A stretch of 64,000 bases of DNA from NCBI GenBank assembly GCA_949316235.1, contig OX438748.1:26476575-26540574 (forward strand), read 5' to 3'. The position numbers and the translations under genes were made by a program. Within the stretch, counting starts at the first letter, position 1; the number at the start of each line of letters is the position of its first letter. Under the pieces are notes generated by a model. It searched no databases, was not told the DNA's origin, and saw nothing but the letters and a program-made list of their open reading frames with translations. Below are positions 44,801-55,494 of this stretch, piece by piece. The DNA comes from Oegoconia quadripuncta. Taxonomy: Eukaryota; Arthropoda; Insecta; Lepidoptera; Autostichidae.

Positions 44801-44814
44801 AATCCCACTTCTGA
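44801..44814 (-). other. Primer-binding site, tRNA-Leu-like, displaced
   Basis: Directly next to the 5' LTR the sense strand reads TCAGAAGTGGGATT. This is complementary to the 3' part of a tRNA-Leu that ends TTCTGACACCA, but the five terminal bases are not matched. The primer therefore seems to pair from about five bases inside the tRNA 3' end. The tRNA assignment is from memory. Confidence 0.6.
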
Positions 44815-45091
44815 TGTTAGAAACACAAACCGTTAAACTTTAAAAAAAAACGTAAACAAACCAAAATATAATTCAACTTCTTATTATTTCAAAGTAATTA
44901 CAATGAGAAATGGAACAAGGTAGTAAATCAACTTAAAACAATATGCGAACCAATCTCCTATGGAATTGGGGCACGCCAAACACGATGCTGCTCCGAGGAA
45001 CGCCGCCAAAAGAGTGAAACGTATACCTGTCACTCGATAGCTTTTATAGAATCGCGAGTTGTTTATCAAAACAACCCCATTTTTGCTTATA
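44815..45091 (-). repeat. 5' LTR
   Basis: Same length and sequence as the 3' LTR. It contains the presumed promoter and drives the Gag-Pol RNA toward lower coordinates. Confidence 0.97.
45041..45048 (-). promoter_or_regulatory. TATA-like box in 5' LTR
   Basis: TATAAAAG on the minus strand, about 45 bases inside the upstream LTR edge. Placement suits an LTR promoter. The start site itself is not visible. Confidence 0.5.
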
Positions 45092-45145
45092 ATATTGTAT
45101 TTTGTGGACACCATGTAGGATTTTTTACCATAAATGTATCCTAGG
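45092..45145. repeat. Rep-F, right half split by the LTR element
   Basis: 'attgtattttgtggacacc' and 'ggattttttaccataaatg' complete the motif left at 39138. Confidence 0.8.
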
Positions 45146-45239
45146 ACACTCTGGGAACCAAGACGAATCTATCGACTTATATATCAAAATTGGTCAATTA
45201 GCTTACAGGAGTTATCATAGAAATCTATACATGCGTATA

Positions 45240-45517
45240 TAAATAATAATAATAATAAATATCCTTCGACATACACACAGCGCCATCTAGTTCCACAGTA
45301 AGCAACTATAAGCTTGTGTTGTGGATACCAGATGGTTGATATACTACATAAATATTTTTTTTTTGTAAATAAGTACTTATTATAAATGAAAACATCCATA
45401 ACTCGGGTATACACGTCCGTACTCATCACACAAACGTATTGCCCCTAGCGGGATTCAAACCCGCAACCATTTGGTATAGTGGTCAGAGTTGCTAACCACT
45501 ACACCAAACAGGTCGTC
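45240..45517 (-). mobile_element. SINE-A with (ATT)n tail
   Basis: A full copy. The low-coordinate end is 'aataataataataataaat' followed by 'atccttcgacataca', i.e. a (ATT)n 3' tail on the minus strand, the same as at 53333. The head is 'actacaccaaacaggtcgtc' inverted. An extra base lies in 'acgtattgcccctagcgg'. Confidence 0.85.
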
Positions 45518-46000
45518 AAATATTATAACGAAAAACCTTTACCTCCTTTCTTATGGCAGCCAATTAAAAAGAACCAAAGAATACAATATTAAATAAAAGT
45601 TACCACTGTGCACTTCATTGTGTTGTAGAAAATGCTAAGATCTTCTAAAACTATTGTCTAAAAAATTTATCAATAGCTACTTTATATTTTCTAAAAATAG
45701 TTTATTGAATCGTGATATTTGTCCTCGGTGAAATTTTTCATAATTATAATATTGCTCGATTTTTTTGAAAATAGTTACAGGGGTTCTAAGTATATTCTCC
45801 GACGCAATGTAATTCACAGTGGTAATTTTAATCATATATTCTATGTTTTATTACTAAATATGTATATTATAACTAAAGCAAACTACCGATTTGTTAGAAT
45901 TTTTTTTTATTCTATCAATGACAGGTACTCTATCCATGTGCAAAAAATCACGACCTTTAAAATTATTGGAAGTTAAAAGTATATCCTTACTGGACTATTG
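45518..46000. other. No gene seen
   Basis: AT-rich. The 85-codon frame at 45719-45976 is AT-driven. 45600-45960 weakly resembles 25430-25640 ('ctacagaattgttag' versus 'ctaccgatttgttag'), possibly an old shared repeat. Confidence 0.4.
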
Positions 46001-46002
46001 AG

Positions 46003-46172
46003 ACATTGCGGTATTTGGTACGAAAAGATGTTATGTAGCTTCCCAAATGCTGCCCAGCCGAGTTGGATTCGACGATTGACCTCCTTTTCGAAGTTGGATT
46101 TACCTAACTGGACTGTTTGTCCCAGGTGTACGTACTGGTACAACTTTGATGGTAGATCTCCTATCTTCAGAG
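46003..46172 (-). pseudogene. RTE-type LINE reverse transcriptase fragment
   Basis: The minus strand encodes YVHLGQTVQLGKSNFEKEVN, then RRIQLGWAAFGKLHNIFSY and QIPQCL. The same block is at 26990 in the opposite orientation. The open stretch is short, with no active site. Confidence 0.75.
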
Positions 46173-48120
46173 GGGTGGGTACAATAAGTAATTTTTAGTT
46201 AAATTATGTAAACGATTTCGTATGAACTATTTGGACAAAAAGGCAATGTCACGTCTTCTCTAACGTTGAAGTTACACATTCAACAAAATGATACAATCGG
46301 CAAAAACATTGAATTATTCAGACCAAAAGCGTTTCCAAATATGTTTTAACCTTTTAAGATGTCGATAAATAAGGTTTATAACAACAATAAAAGGTCGGAA
46401 ACTCGGGTGGAGTAACAATTTGGATGTTATGCGGAGGGCGTAAAATCGACGACGCCAAAAGGTAAAGTTTACGGTATATTTACGACATTATCCTCATGAT
46501 AGTCGAGCGAAGTGAGCGTACACTTCTGAATTTTTAAAGAAGATATATACATCGGGCCTGGATACCTTTTTATTTACAAATGATGATAGAGAAACCACGC
46601 CTGGGACGAAATAGAAGTTAATGTGCTTTTAGGCAAAAAAAATATTACAATAATGTTTTCAAAATTTTGACTTAGCAAAGTTAGCGATATTTTGTGGGAC
46701 ACAGCGTACGTTTTTACCCGACTGCACAAGAGAGGAGTATAATGTTTTTAAAGTGTATGTATGACTAAGAAATATGTACACTATAATTTATAGTTAGATA
46801 ACATAAAATATACATAGATAAGTCGACCTTTGTAGACCTAGTGTTTGTACTCTGTTATACTATATGTATTTTTTTGGTGCAATCAATATTGATGATTATT
46901 TAGGCGATATGGAGGTCTGGTGTTAGCTGAATTCAAGTCTTTAACAACACTTACGTTATTTGCTTGTGTTTTGTAATATGTAATATAATTAAGCTGTAAA
47001 GATGGAAACTTTATTTATAAGATATGTTTTTATGGCGTTTCTTGTCGCTTCTTCTCCTTAACCATATCACCTTTTGTAACGATGTAATTTTAAAAAGAGG
47101 TTGTCTTTCAATAAGTTATGTTTTTGTATCCTACGAATTAAATATCCTTATTCATTTTCTATATGAGTGTTACCGTGCTTTATATAGTCGGTCCCAATTG
47201 TTTTCAATTGAAGGCAGTAACCTAAGTCGGGCGGTTTAGAAACACTGACTGTCCAGGTGGTCACTTAGTTGACACAAATCGACCAATCCACACTGGGTTC
47301 GCGTGATGGATTCTGCCCATACACTCGCACAGTGAGATGAGGCTGTGCCCCAACAGTGAGGGCATTTAACACTGTTGATGAATCACTGCCCAGGGATATG
47401 ATTATAGTACGCGTCCGCTATACTACGCGGATTTTCGCTTCATAGCTAAAAACGCCTTTACGCGCTACGTCATCGTAGCGCTACGTCGTAGTCAGCAATT
47501 AAACACTAATGTGAGCATGATTCGACAAAACAAAGAATAATAAATACTTTTAGTAACAAGCTTTTATACAATAACGAGTAACAAAAATCCATAAAGTCAT
47601 CATGTGTTATTGAAAGTGCTTCTGGCAACAAAACAAATTCGACTATCTTTGCCATCAGACATCCAGTTGTTACATCCCGGCTCCTTCATCAGATCAGCTC
47701 GATGGTGACATAATAGCATTGCCACCGAAATTATATTTTAGCTTAATCATATACCAGCAAGTGGTTGAAAGATGGTTTTGCAAATTTTTAAACGCACAAC
47801 TTACTATCTATTAGTTATTACAAATATTGCAAAATTAAAAAAGGCTTATAAAGTTATTTATTATTCAATATCGCACTATTCGTACTTTCTTTTACATTCA
47901 GTTCCATTTCTGAAAAAGTCCACCACATTAAAATGAGTTCTGAGAATGACTAATTTTGAGAATTATCGATTCTGCGAAAAAGAGCGAGAAATGAGAATGC
48001 ATAATCAAGAGTGGTGTCACCAGTTGATGGGAATTACACGAATTGAAATTCGTTTTATATAGTAGAATGTCAATTCATTATTTAAAATAATATCGAGCTC
48101 CAAAAACACAGTTAAATAAA
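46173..48120. other. No gene; minor repeat scraps
   Basis: 47190-47235 ('cccaattgttttcaattgaa', 'ggcagtaaccta') resembles a LINE tail also seen at 56625. 47451-47480 has a short stem 'cgctacg'/'cgtagcg'. Otherwise unclassified. Confidence 0.4.
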
Positions 48121-48121
48121 A

Positions 48122-48550
48122 TGTGTTTCAACGGTTCGCGCGATTTACAAACTGGGCCCCAGAGTGTCTCTTAGGAATAAATTTAAAGAAACATGTATGT
48201 ATTACATTAACATTATCATCGCAGTATGTTTACGAAAACTTAATGTATGTAAGAAAAATTTATAATAAGGTTTTTATAATAAGGTTCCAGTGGACATGCA
48301 AAATTTACCTTTAAATAAATGCAAAACCATCATAAAACAGACATTATTTACCGAAGGCTATATTATAAAATTTCTATTTGGATGATAAGCAAACATGGAC
48401 ATAGACCGCTACCGACCGAAATTCAGTCTAATTATGCTATATAATAGCTTTGTGAATGAGCAGCAATGTCAAAAACTTTAATAATAAGATAAAAAATGTG
48501 ACGTTTTCAAGTGATAATTTTTATCCTACGAAATAAATATTTTTTGATTA
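48122..48550 (+). mobile_element. CR1/jockey-type LINE, internally deleted C-terminus and 3' UTR
   Basis: The plus strand encodes FARFTNWAPECLLGI, then LSSQYVYENLMYVRKI, then jumps (about 48265-48275) to 'ttccagtggacatgcaaaa' and the common 3' UTR ending at 'aaataaatattttttgatt'. It is related to 38430-38818 and, inverted, to 57805-58450. Confidence 0.7.
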
Positions 48551-48739
48551 GATTTGATAGACAATTCAAATTACAGTTAATAACGAATTTCACAAAATTA
48601 ATTTAGGAGTTTCATTAATTTACCAACCTCCATCACTCGTACACGTAATTCCATTTACGAACTGTCATAATATTAAGGCTTAAGCATGGAAAGTTAAACT
48701 TATAAAGGTTGGGGTAACGTCATTTATATGCCACTGCTC

Positions 48740-49035
48740 TTTTTTAAGAGTTTGTGTTTCCAGTTTTCGGTCGGATGTATCTCTGTTGCACAATTAACAG
48801 AAAAGACATATCTATAAGTAAATTGAAAATTAAGAAAACCTCCGACAAGCGATTACATTATCCAGATAAACCAAATAAACGTGTAAAGCTTATCTTCGAA
48901 ACGACTTAGCCGATTTCAATAAAAATGGCTAATAACTTATCCCGGATCTTAAGTCTTTAATATAATAACTATTTAAAAACCAAAAACCCAACAGCATATT
49001 TGTATTTTGCGGAAGCCATGTTGAATGTTTCATTC
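48740..49035 (+). repeat. Rep-F copy
   Basis: It contains 'cggtcggatgtatctctgtt', 'attacattatccagataaac', 'acgacttagccgatttcaat' and 'aacccaacagcatatttgta' with 'ggaagccatgttgaatg'. Confidence 0.6.
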
Positions 49036-49229
49036 CGGGACTGAGTCGTCAACGTGACAAAATGTCCAGTGGACGAATTGTTTAATGGTCATAAAGTGCG
49101 AGTGTCCAAATGAATAGGGGTCAAAATTTACAGAGGTACCCGTCATTTTTCGTACATACATACAAACACATAATGTCACGTCAGGCAGAGACCACAGGCT
49201 TGCACTTGCTATCATCCTGACACACCTCT

Positions 49230-49440
49230 TTTATTTTATTCTCTCATAAGGTTGCACATGCGTATCGGTTTAGGGTACTCTTGACTTGGCCTTTCTTTAA
49301 GACGTCCCTGATTTGATCATGGTACGTTCGCCGTGGTCTTCCCCCATTCAACACTACCATCTACTATCGCTTCGTATATGTCTTACGTAAGTCTTCTTTC
49401 ATTTATCCTCTACACAATGTCCAAAACCTCTCAGCATACC
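49230..49440 (-). mobile_element. LINE C-terminal fragment (RTE-like)
   Basis: 'gatcatggtacgttcgccgt' followed by 'ggtcttcccc' reads on the minus strand as G-(R/E)-(P/D)-R-R-T-(Y/M)-(H)-D-Q-I-like residues, a motif near the end of such ORFs. Many differences and no long frame. Confidence 0.4.
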
Positions 49441-49526
49441 TTTTTCAATCTTTGTCACTACGTGTTCATTCACACTGCGCTCCCTAATTACACTATTCCT
49501 GATACTATCCTTGGGGCTCAATCAAA

Positions 49527-49845
49527 ATCAAATCAAAGATACTATAAAACAGAAACTTATTAACGAAGCATATTATAAAGTATCAGACTATTTAGATGAT
49601 AATCATCCCTGGACATAATCAGATCGTTCGCATGCCATGCTATTTCACAATTAATAATGAAATATAAAAACCTTTATGTAAAATCGAAGCCTGATTTTAA
49701 AAGAGCAACACTTCGAGTTTCTTGCTTGTTCTTCTCAGGGGACAATTACATTTTGAATAAGCAGTAAATTAAAAAATGTTAAATTGACCATTTTAAGTGT
49801 ACTCTGTGTACCTACAAAATAAAGCATTTTTGACTTTGCTTTTAA
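49527..49845 (+). mobile_element. CR1/jockey-type LINE 3' end
   Basis: 'aagatactataaaacagaaa', 'ctatttagatgataatcat' and 'cttcgagtttcttgcttgtt' match the inverted fragment at 57805-58160 closely. It ends 'acctacaaaataaagcattt'. Confidence 0.7.
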
Positions 49846-50284
49846 CTATACTTCTCAATGATCTCATTTCCACTGCATTAATTCTGCTTTCATTCTCATT
49901 CTGCCATACCCATTTTCGCCGCAGGTTAAAAGTGAATCCAAACGTGATCGAATATTTCTTGTGTAAGTCATTATCTTCGTCCTACTTTCAAGTTAACAAG
50001 GTTATTTTATATGAAAAACGCATTAGCAAAATTGCTCGTGCATCCCTGCCCGCCCGTCCGTCCGTTACACCAATAATTAGATAATCAAGTTTGATATTAA
50101 TTATGTAGAGCTAGTTTAAATTTAGTGGGAATATTTTGGGTTAATGGACGGGTTTAATTGAAATGGGCGCTTAAATTACTCGTATTAAACTGTTACATTA
50201 TTTATTGTACCTTATGTTGTTACCTTATAAGATTACTTTTGCATTGAGTACTCAAAATCACGAGTGAAAATTAAAAATTACGTA

Positions 50285-50565
50285 ATCATCATCATCATCA
50301 TCAGCCCGTAAACATCCCACTGCAGTGATATAGGCCTTCCCTCGTATGAGGGCTTCACATGCCTTTGAGTTTTTATTTCTCAGGCATGCAGGTTTCCTCA
50401 TGATGTTTTCCTTCACCGTTTAAGAGCAGTCGGATAAATGCACATAAGTAATTAAATTAAAATTAAAAACTCATTGGTACATGGCCTGCCTGGGAATCGA
50501 ATCCGGACTTCCCAAATTTTTAGACCGTGTCAGCGGTTAAGACCCCACCGACGCTTCTGACGACT
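50285..50565 (-). mobile_element. SINE-C, longest copy
   Basis: It starts with 'atcatcatcatcatcatcag' (the (GAT)n tail on the minus strand), passes 'ccactgcagtgatatagg', 'acataagtaattaaatta' and 'acatggcctgcctggg', and ends in a tRNA-like head with inverted B box (50492-50504) and 'cagcggttaagacc'. Confidence 0.7.
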
Positions 50566-50667
50566 GACGAAATGACGTAATGCGAGGTCCATAATCTTTG
50601 TTTTCAATTTCACTCATCGTAATTTCACTGAAATCCGCCAAAATTTTCCTGTTTTATTTTCCATTTT

Positions 50668-50765
50668 TAGGGTTTCGTACTCAACAAGGAAGCCTAACAG
50701 TTTCGCCATGTCCGTCTGTCTGTCCGTCTATCTGTCCGTCTGTCCAAGTAGGCTGACGGCATTGC
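50668..50765 (+). repeat. Interspersed repeat with (GTCT/GTCC)n
   Basis: 'tttagggtttcgtactcaa' leads into a pyrimidine-rich tract of 'tccgtctgtctgtccgtc' type. This is an arrangement common in moth genomes; class uncertain. Confidence 0.5.
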
Positions 50766-50935
50766 CTCCTTGAATAGCTTTTTTGCGTTAAATAAAGACC
50801 AGCCTTCCGGTCGTGCGAGGCTTCGCCTAAACGCTCCGATAACTAACGGAAAAGGCTATAAGCGCCGGGTCCCCACGGCCCTAAGCTCTCTACCCCTAAC
50901 GAAGCAAAAACTTAATTTACACTTAGGCATATATA
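50766..50935 (+). repeat. Rep-K copy
   Basis: 'agaccagccttccggtcg', 'ccccacggccctaagc' and 'gaagcaaaaacttaattt' match 9735-9850. Confidence 0.5.
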
Positions 50936-51317
50936 TTAGGTCTGGCGTTTTGTATGAAGAATTTCATTAAGACTGTTTTCTCCATACAAACATTTTTGAT
51001 ATTTTTTTGGGAACGGCAAATCCAAATTTAGCTAAACTTTGTGTGTATTATCGAATAACATTAAGTTAAGTATAGGCAGCATTAATTTTTAAAAGTAACC
51101 GCTTTATAAAAGTTTCATCGAATGTAAGAAATGATTATGGGAAGCACTTGAAAATAGCTCTATTCAATTTTTTTTTATTATGTGATTTAGCCCAGAAAAA
51201 TTAAAAAACATTTCATTTTCCAAATAAAAAACAAATTTGCATATAGCTTTGAAAGTCACAGGAATTGGTACATATGATTAACGAAGAAAAAAAACTTCAA
51301 TTTCATAGGTGACCCAA
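50936..51317 (+). mobile_element. MITE-T, nearly complete copy
   Basis: Flanked by TA on both sides. The left end is shortened ('ttaggtctggcgttttgta'). The right end is 'aatttcataggtgacccaa'. The interior is collinear with 24968 and 34613. Confidence 0.85.
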
Positions 51318-51319
51318 TA

Positions 51320-51905
51320 TTTGCGTTGTTTGAGGTACTTGATACTTGATGGTGGGCTCCCTTTTCCGCATTTAGACTCCTATTCGGTCCATTATGCGTG
51401 GGAATGCCAGCTAGCTCAGCCAGCCCAGCTCCTTCCAGAAGCACAGAAGTCTCCTGGGACGTTCACAGGCCTCTCGGAGCGACCTCGGCGTTTTGAGGAT
51501 TTGTACCCGTTGTGATGCCACTCCCTCGCACTCCAGGATAACGTGGGCGGCTGTTTCCTCAGCGTTAAGACAGCCTCTGCATATAGGGCTGTCGGTAAAG
51601 CTCATTGTATACAAGTGTTTGTTCAGGGGGCAGTGGCCAGTAACCACGCCAACAACCATTTTAAGGTCCTGACGGTTAAGGCTGAGTAGGCGTCGTGTTA
51701 GTGTAGGCGATAGAGAAGATACCGCCTCCTTTGACTGTCTACAGCTGGTGATATTGGTCCATAGGTTATTGTGTTTGTCCTGGGTAATTTTACGCATCCA
51801 TGTCCTTAACTGGCTGTAAGGAATGGGCAGAAATGGTGCAGGGCCTACGGCTGGGCTCTCCGAGCCCCCGTTGTTTGAGGTTCTCCGCTGATGCGGCTGC
51901 GGAAC
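51320..51905 (-). pseudogene. R1/I-type LINE, C-terminal RNase H and zinc-knuckle region
   Basis: A 128-codon minus frame (51411-51797) encodes TRRLLSLNRQDLKMVVGVVT, then GHCPLNKHLYTM and a CRGC...H....C cluster (CRGCLNAEETAAHVILEC), then FWKELGWL. This is the C-terminal region of RT/RNase H LINEs of the R1/I assemblage in insects (recalled). The upstream RT is missing, so it is 5'-truncated. It abuts the MITE-T right end. Confidence 0.75.
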
Positions 51906-52075
51906 CGACTACATGTGTCTATACACATGACGCATCACAGACGACGGTACGCCCCATTCTCACATAAGTATTTAGTAGATCACCTTGTTCTCATCAGTTG
52001 TACTAGGCTATGTGATCCTCCAAACATTATTAATTCAATATTTTGTATTTACCAAAAGAAATTATTATTCTTAAT

Positions 52076-52235
52076 TAGCTTTCCGGCCGCCGATTCGCCT
52101 GCGTGGAATAGCTTTATCGTGGATATGTTTCATTTATCCCGCGGGAACTAATCACTTTATCGGGATAAAATGTATCCTGTAACCGTTTCGCCGTGATTGA
52201 GCAACAAACAAACAAACTATCGCATTTATACAGTT
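52076..52235 (+). repeat. Rep-P copy
   Basis: 'agctttccggccgccgatt', 'tatcccgcgggaactaat' and 'ccgtgattgagcaacaaa' in family order, with the middle deleted. Confidence 0.65.
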
Positions 52236-52399
52236 AGATGTTTATTTTTCTTCAATAATGTTCACTAACCATTTTTGGTGGTAAATATGACAAAGTAAAT
52301 GCAATGATACTGATACTTGCCTTCAGTGATGAAAATGATCATCATGATATTAGACATATATGACGTTCACTGCTGAACTTCTGCCTCCATTATAGTATT

Positions 52400-52715
52400 C
52401 CAGAGTCACTATGGTTAGAAGCGATCTGCATCCAGATTCATATCCAGTGTGTGGTCTCCACTCCAGAACCTTGACACCCCGATGACCATCAGCTCTTCGA
52501 GGAATATACCCTGCCCACTTGGTAGTCGGTTGAAGTGGTCTTCAACTTATCAATCCGCTGAACCATGTCAGTGACGTTTGTTCTTCTACCGATTCGTACT
52601 AAAACTTTCTGGATCATCCGTTCCATAGCTCATTGTGTGACATTGAGCCTTCTTATGAAGCCCATAGCCGGAGACCACGATTCAGGGCCATAAGTCGGCA
52701 CTAATATATGACTAA
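52400..52715 (-). mobile_element. RTE-type LINE fragment
   Basis: The complement of a C-terminal ORF block: 'tggtctccactccagaacc', 'atcagctcttcgagg', 'gttcttctaccgattcgta', 'tccatagctcattgtgtgac' and 'cttcttatgaagcccatag'. The minus frame is broken. Same family as 38825-39010. Confidence 0.6.
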
Positions 52716-52779
52716 TTTGCTATACATACACATGCCCAAAAGAAAGCTAACGTTTTTCTATTTTGGTATTAAGTATTTA

Positions 52780-52860
52780 AAACCCAAAAAACCCGACAGA
52801 ATATTTTGTATTTAGCGAGCGCCATGTTGGATATTTTACCATAAAATGTTATGACAGTCA
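52780..52860. repeat. Rep-F fragment
   Basis: 'aaacccgacagaatattttg' and 'cgccatgttggatatttta' mark the same segment that the LTR element split at 39138/45092. Confidence 0.6.
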
Positions 52861-53332
52861 GGGGGCCGAACCATCTAACGACATCTTTCACTTCAATATC
52901 GATCAAGCCGATATAAGGGTACAATAGGTAACAAAGAAATCTGCATACTTCCACACGAAAAACATTACCCTCTATATTTCCATACAAAAAATAACGACGT
53001 TGCATTTCATTTTGTCGTAATGTTTAAAATGTTGTAACTATCATCATCTCCAAGAAAATGTGAAATTATAAAGTTAAGATCGGTATACAGCGATGTCGAC
53101 TCAAAAATTCAGATCCATCCCTTACTTACTTTACGTATATAGTCCAACTGTGACAGGACATCAGTTACTATGTGACGTAGGGGTGACACCTCTACCATCG
53201 GCTTCACACTCGCTCACGCTCATATCTACTCGTATATAAACTTAGTTGTGAATGGAAGACTCCTTTTTCAAACACCGACGAAAAATGCTCTGCACGGTTG
53301 TCTGCTCTTTATAAGTCGAAATTACAATCAAT

Positions 53333-53615
53333 CAATAATAAATAATAATAATAATAAATATCCTTAGACATACACACAGCGCCATCTAGTTCCATAGTAA
53401 GCAACTGTGGGCTTGTGTTGTGGATACCAGATGGTTGATATACTACATAAATACATTTTTTTTTGTAAATAAATACTTATTATAAATGAAAACATCCATA
53501 ACTCGGGTAGACATGTCCGTATCCATCACACAAACATATGCCCCTAGCGGGATTCGAACCCGCGACGATTTGGTATAGTGGTCAAAGTTGCTAACCACAC
53601 ACCAAACAGGTCGTC
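53333..53615 (-). mobile_element. SINE-A with (ATT)n tail
   Basis: The complete element. The tail '(ataat)' run and 'atccttagacatacacac' at the low end, body, and B box inverted 'gggattcgaacccg' are present. One base pair is lost in 'ctaaccacacaccaaac'. Confidence 0.85.
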
Positions 53616-53909
53616 AATGGTAAATAATTGTGTTAAAGTAATTGATAAACTAAATAAATACTTGCCAGTAGTAAGGGCGGGACGCTGACGACGGAGTTTT
53701 TATATCTTCCCCGCTTGCGACCCGGTTTCCAAGAATTTAATCTCGAAATTGCTTGCTTAGCAGATTTCCATCGGATTCGACATAAAACAAAACGATATTG
53801 GCCCAATGTCGTTACTCGATAATGTCACATTTTATTGCATTCGCTTTGAGAAATGAACTCGGATTTGAATTTTTGTTACATGTACATGAAGAAGAAGAAG
53901 TTGAAATGT

Positions 53910-53986
53910 GCTAAAGAAAGCTGCTAATTTTAAATTTGCAGCTTTCTTTAGCCCGCTCAATCACATTTTAAATGTGATTGAGCGGG
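53910..53986. repeat. Two adjoining perfect hairpins
   Basis: Hairpin 1 (53910-53952) has a 15-bp perfect stem GCTAAAGAAAGCTGC with a 13-base loop. Hairpin 2 (53952-53986) has a 17-bp perfect stem CCCGCTCAATCACATTT with a one-base loop. They share the base at 53952. Confidence 0.95.
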
Positions 53987-53987
53987 T

Positions 53988-54235
53988 CCCTCTGCAGATT
54001 GCCTCAGCACAAATGGACTAGTGTCCAGTGATGAAATGTGTACCGACTGGATCCCACAGGTCAGCACAGCACAGATAGATCGAAAAAGCGATGACGCGAT
54101 AAGCTGAATACTTTCACCAAGTAGTGAAGAGATGTTGTACTGGATAGAGACATGTGGCACAAAATAGGGGAAGCTTTTGTCCAGCATTGGGATAATCCCA
54201 GGCAAATAAAGCGAATAAACAGATATAGACGTGAT
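53988..54235 (+). pseudogene. RTE-type LINE C-terminal remnant
   Basis: The plus strand reads traces of W-T-D-like residues, then LDRDMWHKIGEAFVQHWDNP. This is the conserved final block 'W..IGEAYVQQW' that ends RTE ORF2. Stop codons upstream show decay. Confidence 0.6.
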
Positions 54236-54264
54236 ATACCGAGTCGCTTCATCAGATCAACTGA

Positions 54265-54520
54265 AAGTGAAAATTTATAAAACCCCCGACAACATTGATT
54301 GAACAAACGATTATATCATCCAAGTAGACTCAGACCAGAAAATTGTGTCAAAAGTTAAATGAACGAGTATGAACCAGCAGCTGGTTGTCTTTAATACAAA
54401 AAAGCGCACCCAATCGAACCACATTTTACTGAGATACATTCGGACAAATACTGGACTCACAAACACGCCTTCAAACGCCAAAAAAACAAAAAGACGGGTG
54501 GAAGCGCCTGAACGAGGAAA
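54265..54520 (+). repeat. Rep-F copy
   Basis: 'aacccccgacaacattg', 'attatatcatccaagtagac' and 'actgagatacattcggaca' follow the family order seen at 27960-28080 and 48840-48880. Confidence 0.5.
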
Positions 54521-55074
54521 GCGGAGGACCAGCATTGAACGAATGACAAACAGGGCAAGCTAATGAACGGCGGCTGAGATCACATGCGTTTATTGCAAAT
54601 CTCCAGGAATATTAGGTTAAATTCCTTGAAATTTACTTAAAGTCCTTGTTCATGTTAAAAGTAGGTCAACCAATGAAATTACTTTCACATGACCATAAAA
54701 TCCTTCAAATAAAGGAGCTGCATAAGAATTTAGAAAGAAAAAGTTTCTCTTAAAAAGAAGCTGATTGCTTCTTACCGGTCGCTGGCTTCTCTTAAACTTT
54801 ATCCAAACAGATTTAAGAGGCATTCGCTCGTGTCGTCCGGCACAGTCTGCAGCTAAACGTCTGCGTTCTAAGCGTATAAAATGTATGAGATCATTTAATG
54901 GAAAACATTGGATAAAGGTCTTTGTAAACAATAGATCTGATTTTATGATCATCGATCTCGTAAGAAATTATTTTTAAATAACAGACAATATTTTAGAAAT
55001 GAACGATAAACGTCAAATGATTACAATGATGACAATTCGTATTCTCCGATTGGGTCATTACAATTTTGAACGTA

Positions 55075-55155
55075 ATAGTCGCTTAATGCTCGAGATCCTT
55101 GAGGGAGGCTTTTGTCCTGCAGTGGACGTCTTTCGGCTGATATCATGATGATGAG
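55075..55155 (+). mobile_element. LINE 3' end with (GAT)n tail
   Basis: The plus strand encodes REAFVLQWTSFG, then a stop, then 'atcatgatgatga'. This is the terminal block of an RTE-like ORF with its microsatellite tail. It is different from the copy at 53988. Confidence 0.55.
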
Positions 55156-55494
55156 TCGATTAAAATCCTGAGGTCCTGTAAAAGCTATATCAGTGTGACA
55201 CTACTTGTTTGTACTTGGGACTATCAATTTTATTTATAAGGTTTACTAGTACTTCCCATCCAACAACATTATCGCCATAATTATGTCTGCCATGAGAGGT
55301 GGAGGGTATATATGTAACGTGTCCCTTCTTACTGCTTCTTCAACTTCCTTCCCTATAGAAGCTAGCCTTAGTCCCATTTTGTATTTCATTCGTTACACTC
55401 CTATTCGCCGAGGGAAGAACTTCTTTTCCTACTTGCACACCCTATTTCTTTCCTTAATTAGTTTGGGGGTAAGGTTCTACAGAGTGACATAAGA

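Larger units (their letters stand above)
39139..45091 (-). mobile_element. Complete Ty3/gypsy-type LTR retrotransposon
   Basis: A 5953-bp element on the minus strand. It has two 277-bp LTRs that appear identical base for base, a 4-bp target duplication ATAT (39135-39138 and 45092-45095), a primer-binding site beside the 5' LTR, a purine tract beside the 3' LTR, and one uninterrupted Gag-Pol frame. No Env-like frame follows pol. Identical LTRs mean recent insertion. All coding motifs are intact, so it may still be able to transpose. The RT-RNaseH-integrase order is that of Ty3/gypsy. The combination of fused Gag-Pol, integrase with 'HID.LGP' and 'VDAFTKF', and a displaced tRNA-Leu primer suggests the mdg3-like group (inference). 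Confidence 0.97.

Noticed and set aside
44884..45114. Hydrophobic 76-codon frame inside the 5' LTR (61 codons in the 3' LTR)
   Set aside because: It begins upstream of the TATA-like box, is duplicated only because LTRs are duplicated, and resembles no known LTR protein. It is possible but unsupported.
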